Assembly: GCF_012034245.1 (NCBI RefSeq)
Contig: NZ_JAATEO010000021.1
Location: forward strand, 55,911 to 119,910
Origin: Micromonospora thermarum
GTDB taxonomy: Bacteria > Actinomycetota > Actinomycetes > Mycobacteriales > Micromonosporaceae
Length of the DNA: 64,000 nt
Direction: 5' to 3'
Shown: in pieces, positions 28,510 through 38,392 of the stretch
Numbering within the stretch: position 1 is the first letter of the stretch
Layout: each line of letters opens with the position of its first letter
Notes under the pieces: generated by a model
Database searches by the model: none
What the model was told of the DNA's origin: nothing
Seen by the model: only the letters and a program-made list of their open reading frames with translations
Made by a program: the position numbers and the translations under genes

Positions 28510-29429
28510 CGCCGGGGCGCCTTGTCGTCGAAGTCGACCAGCTTCGGCACGTCGAGCGGTTGCGGCTGCCGCTTCTCCACGCGCAGCCACGGCCCGAGCG
28601 TCCGGTTGTACGCGGTCTGCCACGGGCTGGTCTGCCCGTTGCGCCCCTGCTGGTAGCTCTTGTCGAGGAAGTACGCCACCAGGTCCCGCAGCGCCGGGTC
28701 GCCGATCGGTACGCCGACGCCGAGCAGTTCGCTGGTGCCGAACGGCATGTCGACGATCTCGAACTCGGTCGGGTGGCGGGCCAGGAAGCCGGCGAGGATC
28801 GTCTCGTCGGAGCTGACCGCGTCGTACCGGCCGGCGCGGATGCCCTCGACGCAGTCCCAGACGTCCTTGACCACGACCGTGGGGACCTGGTGTTTCTCCA
28901 GCTCCGCCTCGGTGGTGGAGCCGCCGCTGGTGCAGATCTTGTACTTCGGGTTCCGCAGGTCCTCGATGGTGCGGATGGCGTCCTTGTGCCGGGTCGGGAC
29001 CAGCACCTCCTGCGTGGTGACGAAGTAGGGCCCGGCGAAGCTGACCAGCTTCTTGCGCTCGTCGGTGATGGAGAAGCTGGAGACCACGAAATCCACCACG
29101 CCGCCCTGGAGGGCGGGGATGCGGTCCTCGGTGGACACGTTCACGAACTCGACCCGCTGCTCCCCCTCGTACCCGAGGGAGGCCGCGATGTAGCGGGCGA
29201 TCTCGACGTCGAAGCCGACGTGCGTGCCGTTGCGGACCTCGCCCATCAGCGGCTCGTCGTCCGCCACCCCGATCCGCAGGATCGGCTGACCCCAGATGTG
29301 GGACTCGCGGAGCTTCTCCTGCACCGAGGGCAGCTCCGGCTCCCGCTGGCTGTCGCAGCCGGCGGCCGCGGCCAGGAGCAACGTCGTCGCCACGGCGACG
29401 GTGGTGGCGACCGAACGGAACCGGGACAT
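28506..29429 (-). CDS. Family-3 extracellular solute-binding lipoprotein
   Basis: 307 residues. Lipoprotein signal with lipobox AAAAGC near residue 25. It then shows the family-3 amino-acid-binding pattern: LRIGVADDEPLMG, GFDVEIARYIAASLGY, FVNVSTEDRIPALQGGVVDFVVSSFSIT and a second lobe with VGVPIGDPALRDLV. Family members usually bind glutamate, glutamine or other polar amino acids. No ATPase or permease is adjacent. Instead it is coupled to a membrane protein of unknown type, so a sensing role is possible. Confidence 0.88.
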   Translation of the reverse strand: MSRFRSVATTVAVATTLLLAAAAGCDSQREPELPSVQEKLRESHIWGQPILRIGVADDEPLMGEVRNGTHVGFDVEIARYIAASLGYEGEQRVEFVNVSTEDRIPALQGGVVDFVVSSFSITDERKKLVSFAGPYFVTTQEVLVPTRHKDAIRTIEDLRNPKYKICTSGGSTTEAELEKHQVPTVVVKDVWDCVEGIRAGRYDAVSSDETILAGFLARHPTEFEIVDMPFGTSELLGVGVPIGDPALRDLVAYFLDKSYQQGRNGQTSPWQTAYNRTLGPWLRVEKRQPQPLDVPKLVDFDDKAPRR

Positions 29430-29500
29430 GGATCACCTCGCTACGCGGCGGAGCCTGTGGGAAACCGACGGTAGCGGGCGCCGTCGAACGTGAGAAAGAG

Positions 29501-29540
29501 CCGGGGTACGGCGGGCGCTCGATCGCCCGCCGTACCCCGG
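29501..29540 (-). terminator. Strong hairpin terminator after the TAP-type peptidase
   Basis: Perfect 17-bp stem: 29501-29517 pairs with 29524-29540, with a six-base loop. It lies seven bases beyond the stop of the leftward peptidase gene. On the minus strand it is followed by CTCTTTCTC, a weak T-rich tail. Confidence 0.93.
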
Positions 29541-29546
29541 GGTCCG

Positions 29547-31331
29547 TCAGCGGACGGTCAGCGTGCCGACCGCGGGCAGCGGCGCCACCACCGGCGGGAG
29601 CTGCTTGCGGTCACCGCGACGCGGCGCGTCCTGCGCGGCGCGGGCGTTCGACGGCTTCGCCCGCTCGGTCGCCGCCGGCTCGTCCGGCAGCGGCACGAAG
29701 GGCTGGATGTCGCCCGTGCAGACCGTGCCCTTCGCCGGCAGCGTGCCCCGGATCAGGTACGCGTCGACGGTGCCGGTGACGCAGGCCGACGTCCCGTACG
29801 CGGTGTGGCCCCAGCTGTCGCTGCTGAGCAGGCGGCTGTTCGGCAGGAGCTTCGCCGCGGCGACCGCGCCCTGGTAGTTGGTGGCCGGATCCCAGTAGTT
29901 ACCGACCACCAGCACCGGCGCGCTGGTCTTCCGGTTGAACGGCCCGGTGAACCGGTCCTCGTCGCGCACGGTCCAGGTGTCGCGGGCGCACGGCGAGGTG
30001 CCCCACGTCCACAGCCGGCCGAAGTACGGATCCCGCTTGTCGGCCTTCGCCGCCCGCGCCGGCCACGAGCCGGCGTCCTTCGGGTGGTTGCCGTCGGTGC
30101 AGTCCACGCCGAGGAAGGTCTCCAGCCCGTTGTTGTACGGGAAGTCGAACTTCCGCTGCTGGCGCGCCTGCGCGGCGAGCCGGACCACGCCGGCCTTCGC
30201 CTCGGTCTTCGCGGCCGGGGAGGCGGCCGGGTCGGTCAGCACCAGCAACTCGGCGGTGAGGCCGACGACCTGCTCGTACCCGAACGGGCCGTAGAGACCG
30301 CCCAGAGTGGACCCGACGAAGTCCGCGTACGTGACGGTGAACTGGCCCAGGTCGGGGTCGTCGATGACGAGCGGCTTGGCGCGCAGGCGCTTGGCGACCA
30401 GGTCGTACGAGGCGACCGGGTCACCGGCGGCCAGGGAGCACAGCTCCTCGCCGGCCTTCTCGCACCGGTCCAGGATCTCGCGGAGCGCCCTGTACGCGCC
30501 CTGGGCGCTGCGCATCCGGTCCTCCTGGGTGACGTCGCGCGCCTTGCCCTGCCCCACCCACGCATTCGGGTCGAGGACGCCGTCGATCACCAGGGCGCGG
30601 ACCCGGTCCGGGAACATGTTCGCGTAGTACTGCCCGAGGATGCTGCCGTAGCTGAACCCGAGGAACGTCAGCTTCTTGTCGCCGACCGCCCGGCGCAGCA
30701 CGTCCATGTCGCGGGCGACCTCCGCCGTGGACATGGCGCCGCTGAGCGGCTTCCCGGTCGTGGAGCAGCCCTTCGCGACGGCCTTCGAGGACGTGACGTA
30801 CGCCTTCTCCTCGTCCTTCGTCCAGGGGAACGCCACGTTCAGCCCGGCGTACGCCTTGGTCTGCTCCTTCACCGACGGGAAGCAGCGGACCTGCTCGCTG
30901 GCGGCGACGCCGCGCGGGTCCACACCGACCACGTCGAAGCGGTCGAGCACCTCGTCACCGAGGAAGTACGGCGCCGCGAGCGCGATGTCGGTGCCGGAGC
31001 CACCCGGGCCGCCCGGGTTGACGAAGAGGCTGCCGATCCGGTTCTTCTGGTCGCGGGCCTTGACCCGCAACAGGGCGATCTCGGTCGTCGCGCCCTTCGG
31101 CTTGTCGTAGTCCAGCGGCAGCTCGACGGTGGCGCACTCGGCGTAGTCGTAGCACGCGTACCAGTCCAGCTTGGGCGTGGGGACGCGGTCGACCCGCCGC
31201 GCCTCGGCGGGGCTGGTGCGGTCGGACGTGACGGGCCGACCCCAGCCGGCCTGAGCGGGTGGGACCGCCAGTCCGCTGAGGAGGATGCCGGCGATGCCGG
31301 CGGCGGCGAGGGACCGGGTTCGTCGTGGCAT
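29547..31331 (-). CDS. Secreted alpha/beta hydrolase, tripeptidyl-aminopeptidase (TAP) type
   Basis: 594 residues. It has an Arg-rich start, a hydrophobic core and the AQA signal cleavage pattern. The alpha/beta-hydrolase domain has the oxyanion region FVNPGGPGGSG and nucleophile GFSYGSILG. The C-terminal TAP-like part holds the catalytic Asp region (VGNYWDPATNY) and His in DSWGHTAYG, followed by a conserved Cys pair (SACVTG, GTVCTGD). This is the Streptomyces TAP/SlpD/SlpE family, which takes tripeptides from exported proteins. Confidence 0.94.
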   Translation of the reverse strand: MPRRTRSLAAAGIAGILLSGLAVPPAQAGWGRPVTSDRTSPAEARRVDRVPTPKLDWYACYDYAECATVELPLDYDKPKGATTEIALLRVKARDQKNRIGSLFVNPGGPGGSGTDIALAAPYFLGDEVLDRFDVVGVDPRGVAASEQVRCFPSVKEQTKAYAGLNVAFPWTKDEEKAYVTSSKAVAKGCSTTGKPLSGAMSTAEVARDMDVLRRAVGDKKLTFLGFSYGSILGQYYANMFPDRVRALVIDGVLDPNAWVGQGKARDVTQEDRMRSAQGAYRALREILDRCEKAGEELCSLAAGDPVASYDLVAKRLRAKPLVIDDPDLGQFTVTYADFVGSTLGGLYGPFGYEQVVGLTAELLVLTDPAASPAAKTEAKAGVVRLAAQARQQRKFDFPYNNGLETFLGVDCTDGNHPKDAGSWPARAAKADKRDPYFGRLWTWGTSPCARDTWTVRDEDRFTGPFNRKTSAPVLVVGNYWDPATNYQGAVAAAKLLPNSRLLSSDSWGHTAYGTSACVTGTVDAYLIRGTLPAKGTVCTGDIQPFVPLPDEPAATERAKPSNARAAQDAPRRGDRKQLPPVVAPLPAVGTLTVR

Positions 31332-31554
31332 GTGGACGCCTTCCGGTGGACAACAGGGACGGTGTCGAGGTGTCGCTCGACCCCCGTCACTCTAGAGATC
31401 GCAGGCAATGAATGTCGCGCCCCGAAGAGCCACATTCCAGACAAGCCGCCCAGCGGTGTAACGAAAAGTTCATGCCGGACGCTGTTATGGCCCCATGTCC
31501 ACGGCCGACGGGCCGGCGAGTTGACAGCCGACCGTTCGTGGACATCCTGGACGG

Positions 31555-31887
31555 GTGACGGTACGCAGGCCCGACGCACGGCTGGTGGCGCTCGTCGCCG
31601 GGATGGCGGCGGTGGCGCTGCTGGTAACGGTGGTCGTGCTGCGCGGCGAGGGCCTTCTCGCGGTCGTCCTGGCGCTGCTCTGCGTCCTGTCGGCGGCGAT
31701 CTCGGGAGTCGCCGTGGCGGCCGTCCGGGACGGACGCGAGCCACCCGCCATCCCCGTGTCGCCCCCGCCGGCCGACGCGCTGCACGCCCTCGACGCCGAC
31801 ACGCTGGAGACCCTCGGCAACCGGGAGGCGGTGCGCGCTATGCGGGACCGCTACCGGGGGCCGTCAGCTGACGGTGAAGGTCGGTGA
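31555..31887 (+). CDS. Small membrane protein
   Basis: 110 residues from the GTG at 31555. Two hydrophobic helices (about 10-30 and 34-55) are followed by a charged soluble tail with LDADTLETLGNREAVRAMRDRYRG. Its last 24 bases overlap, antisense, the 3' end of the convergent kinase gene. Function unknown. Confidence 0.65.
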   Translation: MTVRRPDARLVALVAGMAAVALLVTVVVLRGEGLLAVVLALLCVLSAAISGVAVAAVRDGREPPAIPVSPPPADALHALDADTLETLGNREAVRAMRDRYRGPSADGEGR

Positions 31888-33342
31888 CGCGAGCGCGTCC
31901 AGGCCGCGCCCGGCCAGGCAGCGGTAGGTCCGGTCGGCGGCGTCCGGCGGGAGCACCTCCAGGTTCCACCCGTCGGTGTACGCGATGCCGCTGGTCAACC
32001 GGAACGTCGTCGGGTTGCAGACACGCCGTACGGCGGGGTCGGTGCTGACCTCGTCGTAGCCGGCGCCGAGCAGCGTGTCGGGCAGCACGCCCTCGACGTA
32101 GCTCTCCCACGTGTGCTCGCCGGCGCACGGCACTCGCGTCGCCCAGGCCCGCGCACCGCGCACCTGCATCGGCCCGAAGCACTCCAGCTCGTCGCCGCAC
32201 CGCGCGCCGTCGGGCAGCTCCGACACCTGCGAACAGGCCGGCCGCAGCACGGCCGTGACGGCGGCCGTCGGCGACGGGAGCGGCGCGGCTGCCCCGGCGG
32301 CCAGCCAGGCACCGGCCCCGGCCGAGGCGGCGAGCGCGACCACCCCGGCGCCGCCGAGGAACCAGCGGCGCCGACGCTGCCCGTCGGCCGGCACGGTGGG
32401 GTGCGGGTCCTCCATCGGCGGGCGCGGCGCGGGCTGGGCGGACCGGCCGACGGCGTACGGCCCGGACGGCGTGCCTCCGCCGTGGATCGGGGCACCGCCG
32501 TGGCCGGGCACGGCACCGCTGAGCGGCAGGTCGGCGAGCAGGGTCTTCAGCTCGGCCGCGGACGGTCGCGCCCCCGGATCGTTGGACATGCCGGCGCGGA
32601 GGATGTCGACCAGGCCCTCCGGAACGCCGGGCAGGCCCGGGATCGGCTGGTGGAACATCTCCAGCACGGTGACCAGGCTCGGGTTGCGCTCGGAGCGCCA
32701 GCGGGGCGGCCGGCCGTGCATCACCGCGTAGAGGGTGGCGCAGAGCGCGTACACGTCGACGGCCGGTGACGGCGGGCTGTGGTTGAACATCTCCGGCGGC
32801 GCGTACGCCGGGGTGAGCACCTCCAGGGCGACCGAGGCGTCGCGCATCTCGGCGACGACGGCCAGCCCGAAGTCGGCCAGCACCGCCGGGTTGAAGTGCG
32901 AGTAGAGGATGTTGGCCGGCTTGACGTCGCGGTGCAGCACCCCGGCCGCGTGCGAGTGGGCGATCGCGTCGGCGATCTTCACCCCGAGGTCGCGGGCCTC
33001 CAGCGGGCCGAGCGGGGAGGTCCGCATGCGCTCGGCGTACGACCCGTCGCACAGCTCCATGATCAGGTAAGGGTGCTGGTCGACCGTGACCCCGACGTCG
33101 AAGAGGTCTACCACGTGGGGGTGCGAGGACATACGCCCGGCTGCGCGCGCCTCCCGGAGGAACCGCGCCTGGTCCCGCTCGCTGTCCAGCGTGCGGTTCT
33201 CGACCTTGACCGCGACCTCGCGCCCCACCGAGATCTGGGTTGCCTTGTAGATCGTCGCGTAACCACCCCGGGCGAACACCCGCAAATCGGTTAGACCCGG
33301 CACGATGGGCAACGGCAGGGCGCCGGGCGGAGTGTCGGTCAC
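31864..33342 (-). CDS. Membrane Ser/Thr protein kinase (PknB-like) with extracellular sensor
   Basis: 492 residues. Kinase domain about 1-275: glycine-loop ARGGYATIYKA, lysine in EVAVKVENR, catalytic loop HRDVKPANILYS, DFGLAVV and the APPEMF region. A Pro/Gly-rich juxtamembrane segment leads to one helix (WFLGGAGVVALAASAGAG). The extracellular tail has paired cysteines and resembles the septum-formation-type domain (ECFGPMQVRGARAWATRVPC). It should phosphorylate intracellular targets in response to an external signal. Confidence 0.93.
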   Translation of the reverse strand: MTDTPPGALPLPIVPGLTDLRVFARGGYATIYKATQISVGREVAVKVENRTLDSERDQARFLREARAAGRMSSHPHVVDLFDVGVTVDQHPYLIMELCDGSYAERMRTSPLGPLEARDLGVKIADAIAHSHAAGVLHRDVKPANILYSHFNPAVLADFGLAVVAEMRDASVALEVLTPAYAPPEMFNHSPPSPAVDVYALCATLYAVMHGRPPRWRSERNPSLVTVLEMFHQPIPGLPGVPEGLVDILRAGMSNDPGARPSAAELKTLLADLPLSGAVPGHGGAPIHGGGTPSGPYAVGRSAQPAPRPPMEDPHPTVPADGQRRRRWFLGGAGVVALAASAGAGAWLAAGAAAPLPSPTAAVTAVLRPACSQVSELPDGARCGDELECFGPMQVRGARAWATRVPCAGEHTWESYVEGVLPDTLLGAGYDEVSTDPAVRRVCNPTTFRLTSGIAYTDGWNLEVLPPDAADRTYRCLAGRGLDALASPTFTVS

Positions 33343-33372
33343 AGCTCGAAAATACCGAACCGGGCCGGCCGC

Positions 33373-33852
33373 TCAGTGAACCGCGTCCGCCGCGGACGGC
33401 GGCGCGGCCTGACCGGCGGGCGTCGTGGCGGTGGCGAGCGTCGATGCGGCAGCGCCCCGGCGGGCGTCCCACCAGAGGCCGGCGGCGGTCGCCAGCGCGC
33501 CCAGCCCCTCCCAGGCGGCCACCCCGAAGAACCGGCCCGGCGCGACGTCGGCCAGCACCGCGATGGAGAAGACGGCGAAGGTGACCAGCCGGAACCAGAC
33601 CGTGAAGCGGTAGAAGGCCCGCCACTCGGTCGCCGTGGCGAGCAGGTAGTAGACCCCCATGTTGAACGAGGCCATCGAGGACGCCGTCAGGAAGGTGCCG
33701 GTGTGGTCACCGGGCGCCCGGGACGCGGGCACCTCGAAGCCGAGCATCCGCAGCAGCGCCTCCGGCCAGATCAGCCCGACCGCGCCCATGAGCAACGCGA
33801 GCACGCCGAAGACCGCGATCGTCCAGCCGGCGGCGGAACGCGGCAGCTTCAT
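33373..33852 (-). CDS. Small integral membrane protein
   Basis: 159 residues from the ATG at 33852. Four predicted helices: an N-terminal pair flanking MGAVGLIWPEALLRMLGFEVP, one around ASFNMGVYYLLATAT and one around FRLVTFAVFSIAVLADVAPG, followed by a short Ala/Thr-rich tail. This is reminiscent of DUF4345-type membrane proteins. Function unknown. It lies between the kinase and a cyclase-like regulator. Confidence 0.65.
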   Translation of the reverse strand: MKLPRSAAGWTIAVFGVLALLMGAVGLIWPEALLRMLGFEVPASRAPGDHTGTFLTASSMASFNMGVYYLLATATEWRAFYRFTVWFRLVTFAVFSIAVLADVAPGRFFGVAAWEGLGALATAAGLWWDARRGAAASTLATATTPAGQAAPPSAADAVH

Positions 33853-33959
33853 CGGACCCCTCCCCGGCCGGCGCGGTCGCACCCCGCGTCCGGCTTCCAC
33901 ACGCTAGCGACCACCACCGACATCCACATCGGCGAAACCGCCAAACCTGGCGCCGGGGG

Positions 33960-36900
33960 TCACCCTCCAGACAGGCGGGCGCGGAGCGCGTCGGCGTTGC
34001 GGCGTTCGCTGCGCTGCTCGGTGGCGTACGCCAGGCGCACCGCCTCCTCCGCGCTGGCCAGCGCCTCGGCCGGGCGGCCGCAGGCGGCGAGCGCCTCGGC
34101 GAGGACGCTGGCCGCGATCACCTGGCTGCGCACGTCCTCCGCCGGGGCGGCGACGGCCCGCCGCGCCCAGTCCAGCGCCTGCTCCCGCTGGCCGTGCGCG
34201 AGCAGGGCGGACGCGTACCGGGCCAGCGTCTGGCGGCGGGAGAAGAGCAGCGACGGCGCGTTGATGGCGGCCGTGGCGACCGGGGCGAGCAGCCCGACCG
34301 CGGTGGCCGAGTCGCCCGCGGCCAGCCGCGCGGTGGCCAGCAGTACCCGGGGCGCCACCTGCGCGGGTGCCTGCGGGTTGTGCGGCTCGACGGCGGTCAG
34401 CACGGCGCGGGCGTCCCGCTCGGCGAGGTCGCAGTCGCCCATGTCCAGCGCCACGAACCCGCGCAGCGTGCCGGCCATGCCGGTGAGCAGCGGGTGGGAG
34501 GTGCGCCCGGCGAACGCCAGCGCGTCGGTGAGCAGGTCGGCGGCGTGCTCGGGCTCGCCCAGGCTCCGCGCGATGACGCCCCGCACCACCAGCGCGAAGC
34601 CGCGCCCCCACTCGTCGGAGACGGCGGCGAAGTCCCGGTACGCCCGACGGGCCAACCGGTCCGCCTCGGCCAGGTCGCCCAGCTCGGCGGTGGCGAACGC
34701 CTCCACCGCGCGCAGCGTGCCCACCGCCCACTCCTCGCCGACCCGCTCCCCGAAGGGCAGGAAGACCTGCGCCATCCGGCAGGCATCCCGCAGCCGGCCG
34801 GCGAGCAGCCGGGCGTACGCGGTGGTGCCGCGCAGCCAGGCCCGCCCGTACGGGTCCTTCAGCTCGGCGAAGAGCCGGGCGGCCCGGCCCAGCACGGCGT
34901 CGGTGCCGGCGAAGTCGCCCCGGGTGGTGGTGACCCAGGCCAGGTTCTGCAACGACCAGGCCTGCCCCCGGCGGTCCTGCACCGACAGGCTTACCTGGTA
35001 CGACGCGGCGAGCCGGCTGCTCGCCTGGCCCAGCCGCCCGGCGATGAAGTCGGCCATGCCGAGGCGGCGCATCGCCGAGGCACGCAGCGTCGGCAGCCCG
35101 TGCGCGGTGGCCACCTGCAACGCCTCCTGCCAGCAGGCCACCGCCCGGCCCTGGTCGCCCATCGTCTGGTGCGCCTGGCCGGCGAGGAGCAGGGCGCTGG
35201 CCCGGGTCGCCGCCTCGTCGCCGGCGTTGGCGGCGATCTTCTCGGCGGAGGAGAGCGCGTCGGCCGGGCGGCCGATCTGGAGCAGCGCCCGCGCGTGAAC
35301 CACCCGGTCGGCCGCCGGTACGGCACCGCGGGCGAGTTCGGCGGCGCGTTCCGCGTACTCCACGGCCATCGCCGGCTCCCCGACCTGCAGTGACCGGCGG
35401 GCGGCCCGGCCCAGCGCGGCCACCCCCAGCGGGACCACCGTCCGGGCGGACGCGTCCGGGCGCAGGCCGACCACGTCGGCGAGCGCGGTGGCCCGCTCGA
35501 CGTGCCCGGCCACGAACTCGTCCCGGGCCTCCTCGGTGAAGCCGCCGGGCGCGGGGGCACCGGCCGGCGGGTCGGCGGCGGCCCAGCGGGCGAGCGCGGC
35601 GTGCCGCTCGGCAAGTTCGGCCTTGCTCACCCCGGAGTAAGCGGCCTCCCGCATCAGCGGGGTGGCGAAGGCGTACCCGGCGCGGGTGCGGTGCAGCATC
35701 CGCCGTTGCAGCAGCTCCTCGACGGCGCGTTCCAACTCGACGGCGACGACCGCCGCCGGCCGGCCGTCCCGGCCGGTGCGCTGCTCGCGGAGCGCCTCCA
35801 GGGTGCCGGCGGGCACGGTGTCCCCGACGACCGCCGCGTCCCGCAGCGCCGACCGGGCGTCCGGCGGCAGCGCGTCGATACGGGCGGCGAGCACGGCGGC
35901 CAGGTCCCGGGAGAGCAGCCGGCTGCCGAGCGAGCCCGGCGCGAGCCGCCAGGAGTTGCCGGTGCCCGCGGTGAGCGCCCCCCGCTCCATCAGCAGGGTG
36001 ACCAGCTCGGCGAGGTAGAACGGGTTGCCCTGCGCGGTGGCGAGCAGCCGGTCGGCGTCGGCCTGCGGCAGCCTGCCGCCGCCCAGGTAGCTGGTGAGCA
36101 ACCGGGCCGCGTCCGCACCGCGCAGCGGGGGCAGGGCGTGCACCTCGGCGTCCGCGACCCGGGTCAGCGCGCCGGCGGTACGCACCAGCTCGGGCCGGCC
36201 GAGCAGCAGCACCAGCACCGGGCCGCTGAGCCGGTTGAGGGTCAGCCCGAGGGCCTTGATGGTCTCGGCGGTGGCGTCGTGCAGGTTGTCGACGACGACC
36301 GCCAGGGGCGCCTCGCCGGCGAGGGCGCTGAGCAGGTCGGCCACCGCGTTGGGTACCGCCTCGGCGTCGGCGGACTGCGCGGTGGAGGTCCACTCGCCCT
36401 GGTCGGTGGGGCCACCGCTGGGCAGCTCCGCGTACCCGAGGAGGGCCAGCAGCTGCTCGGTGGCGATCGGGGCGGGCTCGCCCCCGGCCCGGCCGAGCCG
36501 CTGGCCGAGCCGGCGCAGCCGCTCCTCGACGGCGGGGCGGGTGAGCGTGGTGGCCGCGTCGGTGGGCAGGCCGACCGCCGCGCGCACCAGGTCCGCGAGG
36601 GGCGCGAGCCGGCGCCGCTCGCCGAACGCGGCGCAGCGGACGGAGAGCACCCGCGCGCCGGTGTGGGCGGCGAACCGGCCGGCGCCCACGTCGTAGCCGG
36701 CGGCGAGGCGCTCCACCTCGGCGGCGAAGCGGGACTTTCCGATGCCCGCCTCGGCGGTCATGAGCAGCACCCGGGGCTCGCTGCGGTCGATCACCTCGGC
36801 GAGCCGGCCGGCCACCCGCCCGATCTCGGTCTCCCGACCGACGAAAGGGGCCTCGTCGCCGAGGCCGGACCGGGTGCCCGGGGCGTCCAGGAGGCCCAGC

Positions 36901-37532
36901 AGCTCGTACGCCTCGACCGGCTCGCGCTTGCCCTTGAGCCGCAGCGGGCGCAGCGCCCGCCAGGACGCGACGTGCCGGGTCGCGGCGGCGGTCCGGGCAC
37001 CGGCGTAGACCGCGCCGACGGCGGCGGCGTCGGCCAGCCGGGCGGCGGTGTTCACCGTGTCGCCGATGACCGTGTACTCGATCGCGGCCTGGATGCCGGC
37101 GATCACGTCCCCGGTGTTCAGGCCGACCCGCAGGCCCAGCGGCGCGCCGCCGCCGCGCTCGTCGTCGAGCACCCGGCGGACCGCCCGCTGCATGGACAGC
37201 GCGGCCCGCACGGCCCGTTCGGCGTCGTCCTCGTGCGCGACCGGCGCGCCGAAGACCGCCATGATCCCGTCGCCGGTCAGCTTGTCGACGTGCCCGCCGA
37301 AGGTCTTGACCGCACCGGCGAGAGCGGCTAGCACCCGGTCGGTGACCGCGCCGACCCGCTCCGGGTCGAGGTCCTCCGACCAGGAGGTGAAGTCGGAAAG
37401 GTCGCCGAAGAGCACGGTGACCACCCGGCGCTCGGTGGCCGGGAGCGTCGCGGCTGCCGGCAGCGCGGCACCGCAGTTGTGGCAGAACCGCGCGCCGGGT
37501 ACGGCGACGGTTCCACACACCGGGCAGGTCAC
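33960..37532 (-). CDS. Large regulator: zinc ribbon, class III cyclase domain, AAA ATPase, TPR repeats
   Basis: 1190 residues from the GTG at 37532, which overlaps the MBL gene stop as GTGA. The N-terminal zinc ribbon is CPVCGTVAVPGARFCHNCG. A class III adenylate/guanylate cyclase domain follows, with metal Asp residues in VLFGDLSDFTSW and LTGDGIMAVFG. Next is an AAA/STAND ATPase (TAEAGIGKSRFAAEV) with a VVDNLHD Walker-B-like strand. The last 500 or so residues are helical TPR-like repeats. It resembles actinobacterial multidomain cyclases that act as signalling or transcription-linked proteins. Confidence 0.9.
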   Translation of the reverse strand: MTCPVCGTVAVPGARFCHNCGAALPAAATLPATERRVVTVLFGDLSDFTSWSEDLDPERVGAVTDRVLAALAGAVKTFGGHVDKLTGDGIMAVFGAPVAHEDDAERAVRAALSMQRAVRRVLDDERGGGAPLGLRVGLNTGDVIAGIQAAIEYTVIGDTVNTAARLADAAAVGAVYAGARTAAATRHVASWRALRPLRLKGKREPVEAYELLGLLDAPGTRSGLGDEAPFVGRETEIGRVAGRLAEVIDRSEPRVLLMTAEAGIGKSRFAAEVERLAAGYDVGAGRFAAHTGARVLSVRCAAFGERRRLAPLADLVRAAVGLPTDAATTLTRPAVEERLRRLGQRLGRAGGEPAPIATEQLLALLGYAELPSGGPTDQGEWTSTAQSADAEAVPNAVADLLSALAGEAPLAVVVDNLHDATAETIKALGLTLNRLSGPVLVLLLGRPELVRTAGALTRVADAEVHALPPLRGADAARLLTSYLGGGRLPQADADRLLATAQGNPFYLAELVTLLMERGALTAGTGNSWRLAPGSLGSRLLSRDLAAVLAARIDALPPDARSALRDAAVVGDTVPAGTLEALREQRTGRDGRPAAVVAVELERAVEELLQRRMLHRTRAGYAFATPLMREAAYSGVSKAELAERHAALARWAAADPPAGAPAPGGFTEEARDEFVAGHVERATALADVVGLRPDASARTVVPLGVAALGRAARRSLQVGEPAMAVEYAERAAELARGAVPAADRVVHARALLQIGRPADALSSAEKIAANAGDEAATRASALLLAGQAHQTMGDQGRAVACWQEALQVATAHGLPTLRASAMRRLGMADFIAGRLGQASSRLAASYQVSLSVQDRRGQAWSLQNLAWVTTTRGDFAGTDAVLGRAARLFAELKDPYGRAWLRGTTAYARLLAGRLRDACRMAQVFLPFGERVGEEWAVGTLRAVEAFATAELGDLAEADRLARRAYRDFAAVSDEWGRGFALVVRGVIARSLGEPEHAADLLTDALAFAGRTSHPLLTGMAGTLRGFVALDMGDCDLAERDARAVLTAVEPHNPQAPAQVAPRVLLATARLAAGDSATAVGLLAPVATAAINAPSLLFSRRQTLARYASALLAHGQREQALDWARRAVAAPAEDVRSQVIAASVLAEALAACGRPAEALASAEEAVRLAYATEQRSERRNADALRARLSGG

Positions 37533-38356
37533 GTCTGCTCCAACCCCGCGCCGGTGCCGCCGGATTCCCGGCCGAGGTACTCGAGCTGCGCCCGCACCGA
37601 CCACTCCGCCGCCCACCACAGCGAGCGGTCCACGTCCGCGTAGACGATCGCGACGACCTCGGCGGCGGTGGTGGCGCCGGCGTCGAGCGCGGCCCGGACC
37701 TGGTCGAGCCGGGCCCGCCGGTGGGCCAGGTAGAACTCGGCCGCCGCACCGCAGTCGGCCAGCGCCGGGCCGTGGCCGGGCAGGGCCGGGATCCCGGCGT
37801 ACGTCGAGAGCAGCTCCAGGCTGCTCAGGTAGTCGCCGAGGTGCCCGTCCGGGTGGGCGACGACGGTGGTGCCGCGGCCGAGGATCGTGTCGCCGGTGAG
37901 GACGACGCGCTGGCCCTCGTGCTCGACCAGGAAGCAGACGGAGTCACCGGTGTGGCCGGGGGTGTCGAGCAGACGGATCTCCAGGCCGAAGCCGCCGAGG
38001 TGCTCACCCGGCTCGGTCAGCGGCTCGCCGCCGATGGTGTGCGCCGGGTCGGCGGCGAGGACGTGGGTGCCGCCGAGCAGGTCGTGCAGGGGCGCCGAGC
38101 CCTCGGTGTGGTCCGGGTGGCCATGGGTGATCAGGACGAGCCCGACGGGTCCCTGCGCCGCGATCGCCGCGAGGTGCGCCTCGTCAGCCGGCCCCGGATC
38201 GACCACGACAGCGGGCTCGCCGGGGGCGGCCCGCAGCACCCAGGTGTTGGTGCCGTCGAGCGTCATCGGCCCGGGGTTGGGCGCCCGCAGCAACATGACC
38301 CACCCCGGCAGCTCGTCCGCGAGAGCCGCCGCCGGTGCCGTGAAGTGCCCGCCCAT
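37529..38356 (-). CDS. MBL-fold metallo-hydrolase (LACTB2-like, Rv3677c position)
   Basis: 275 residues from ATG 38356. The zinc motif HxHxDH is in LITHGHPDHTEG, with further ligands in LLDTPGHTGDS and VLTGDTILGRG. The C-terminal helical region LPGHGPALADC with AHRRARLDQVRAAL matches the LACTB2/RNase-related subgroup. Substrate is unknown. In mycobacteria the orthologous gene follows crp. Here it resumes that conserved order after the 26-kb interruption. Confidence 0.9.
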   Translation of the reverse strand: MGGHFTAPAAALADELPGWVMLLRAPNPGPMTLDGTNTWVLRAAPGEPAVVVDPGPADEAHLAAIAAQGPVGLVLITHGHPDHTEGSAPLHDLLGGTHVLAADPAHTIGGEPLTEPGEHLGGFGLEIRLLDTPGHTGDSVCFLVEHEGQRVVLTGDTILGRGTTVVAHPDGHLGDYLSSLELLSTYAGIPALPGHGPALADCGAAAEFYLAHRRARLDQVRAALDAGATTAAEVVAIVYADVDRSLWWAAEWSVRAQLEYLGRESGGTGAGLEQT

Positions 38357-38392
38357 GGCTGCGATCGTACGGCCCCCGCCACCACGCCCCGC

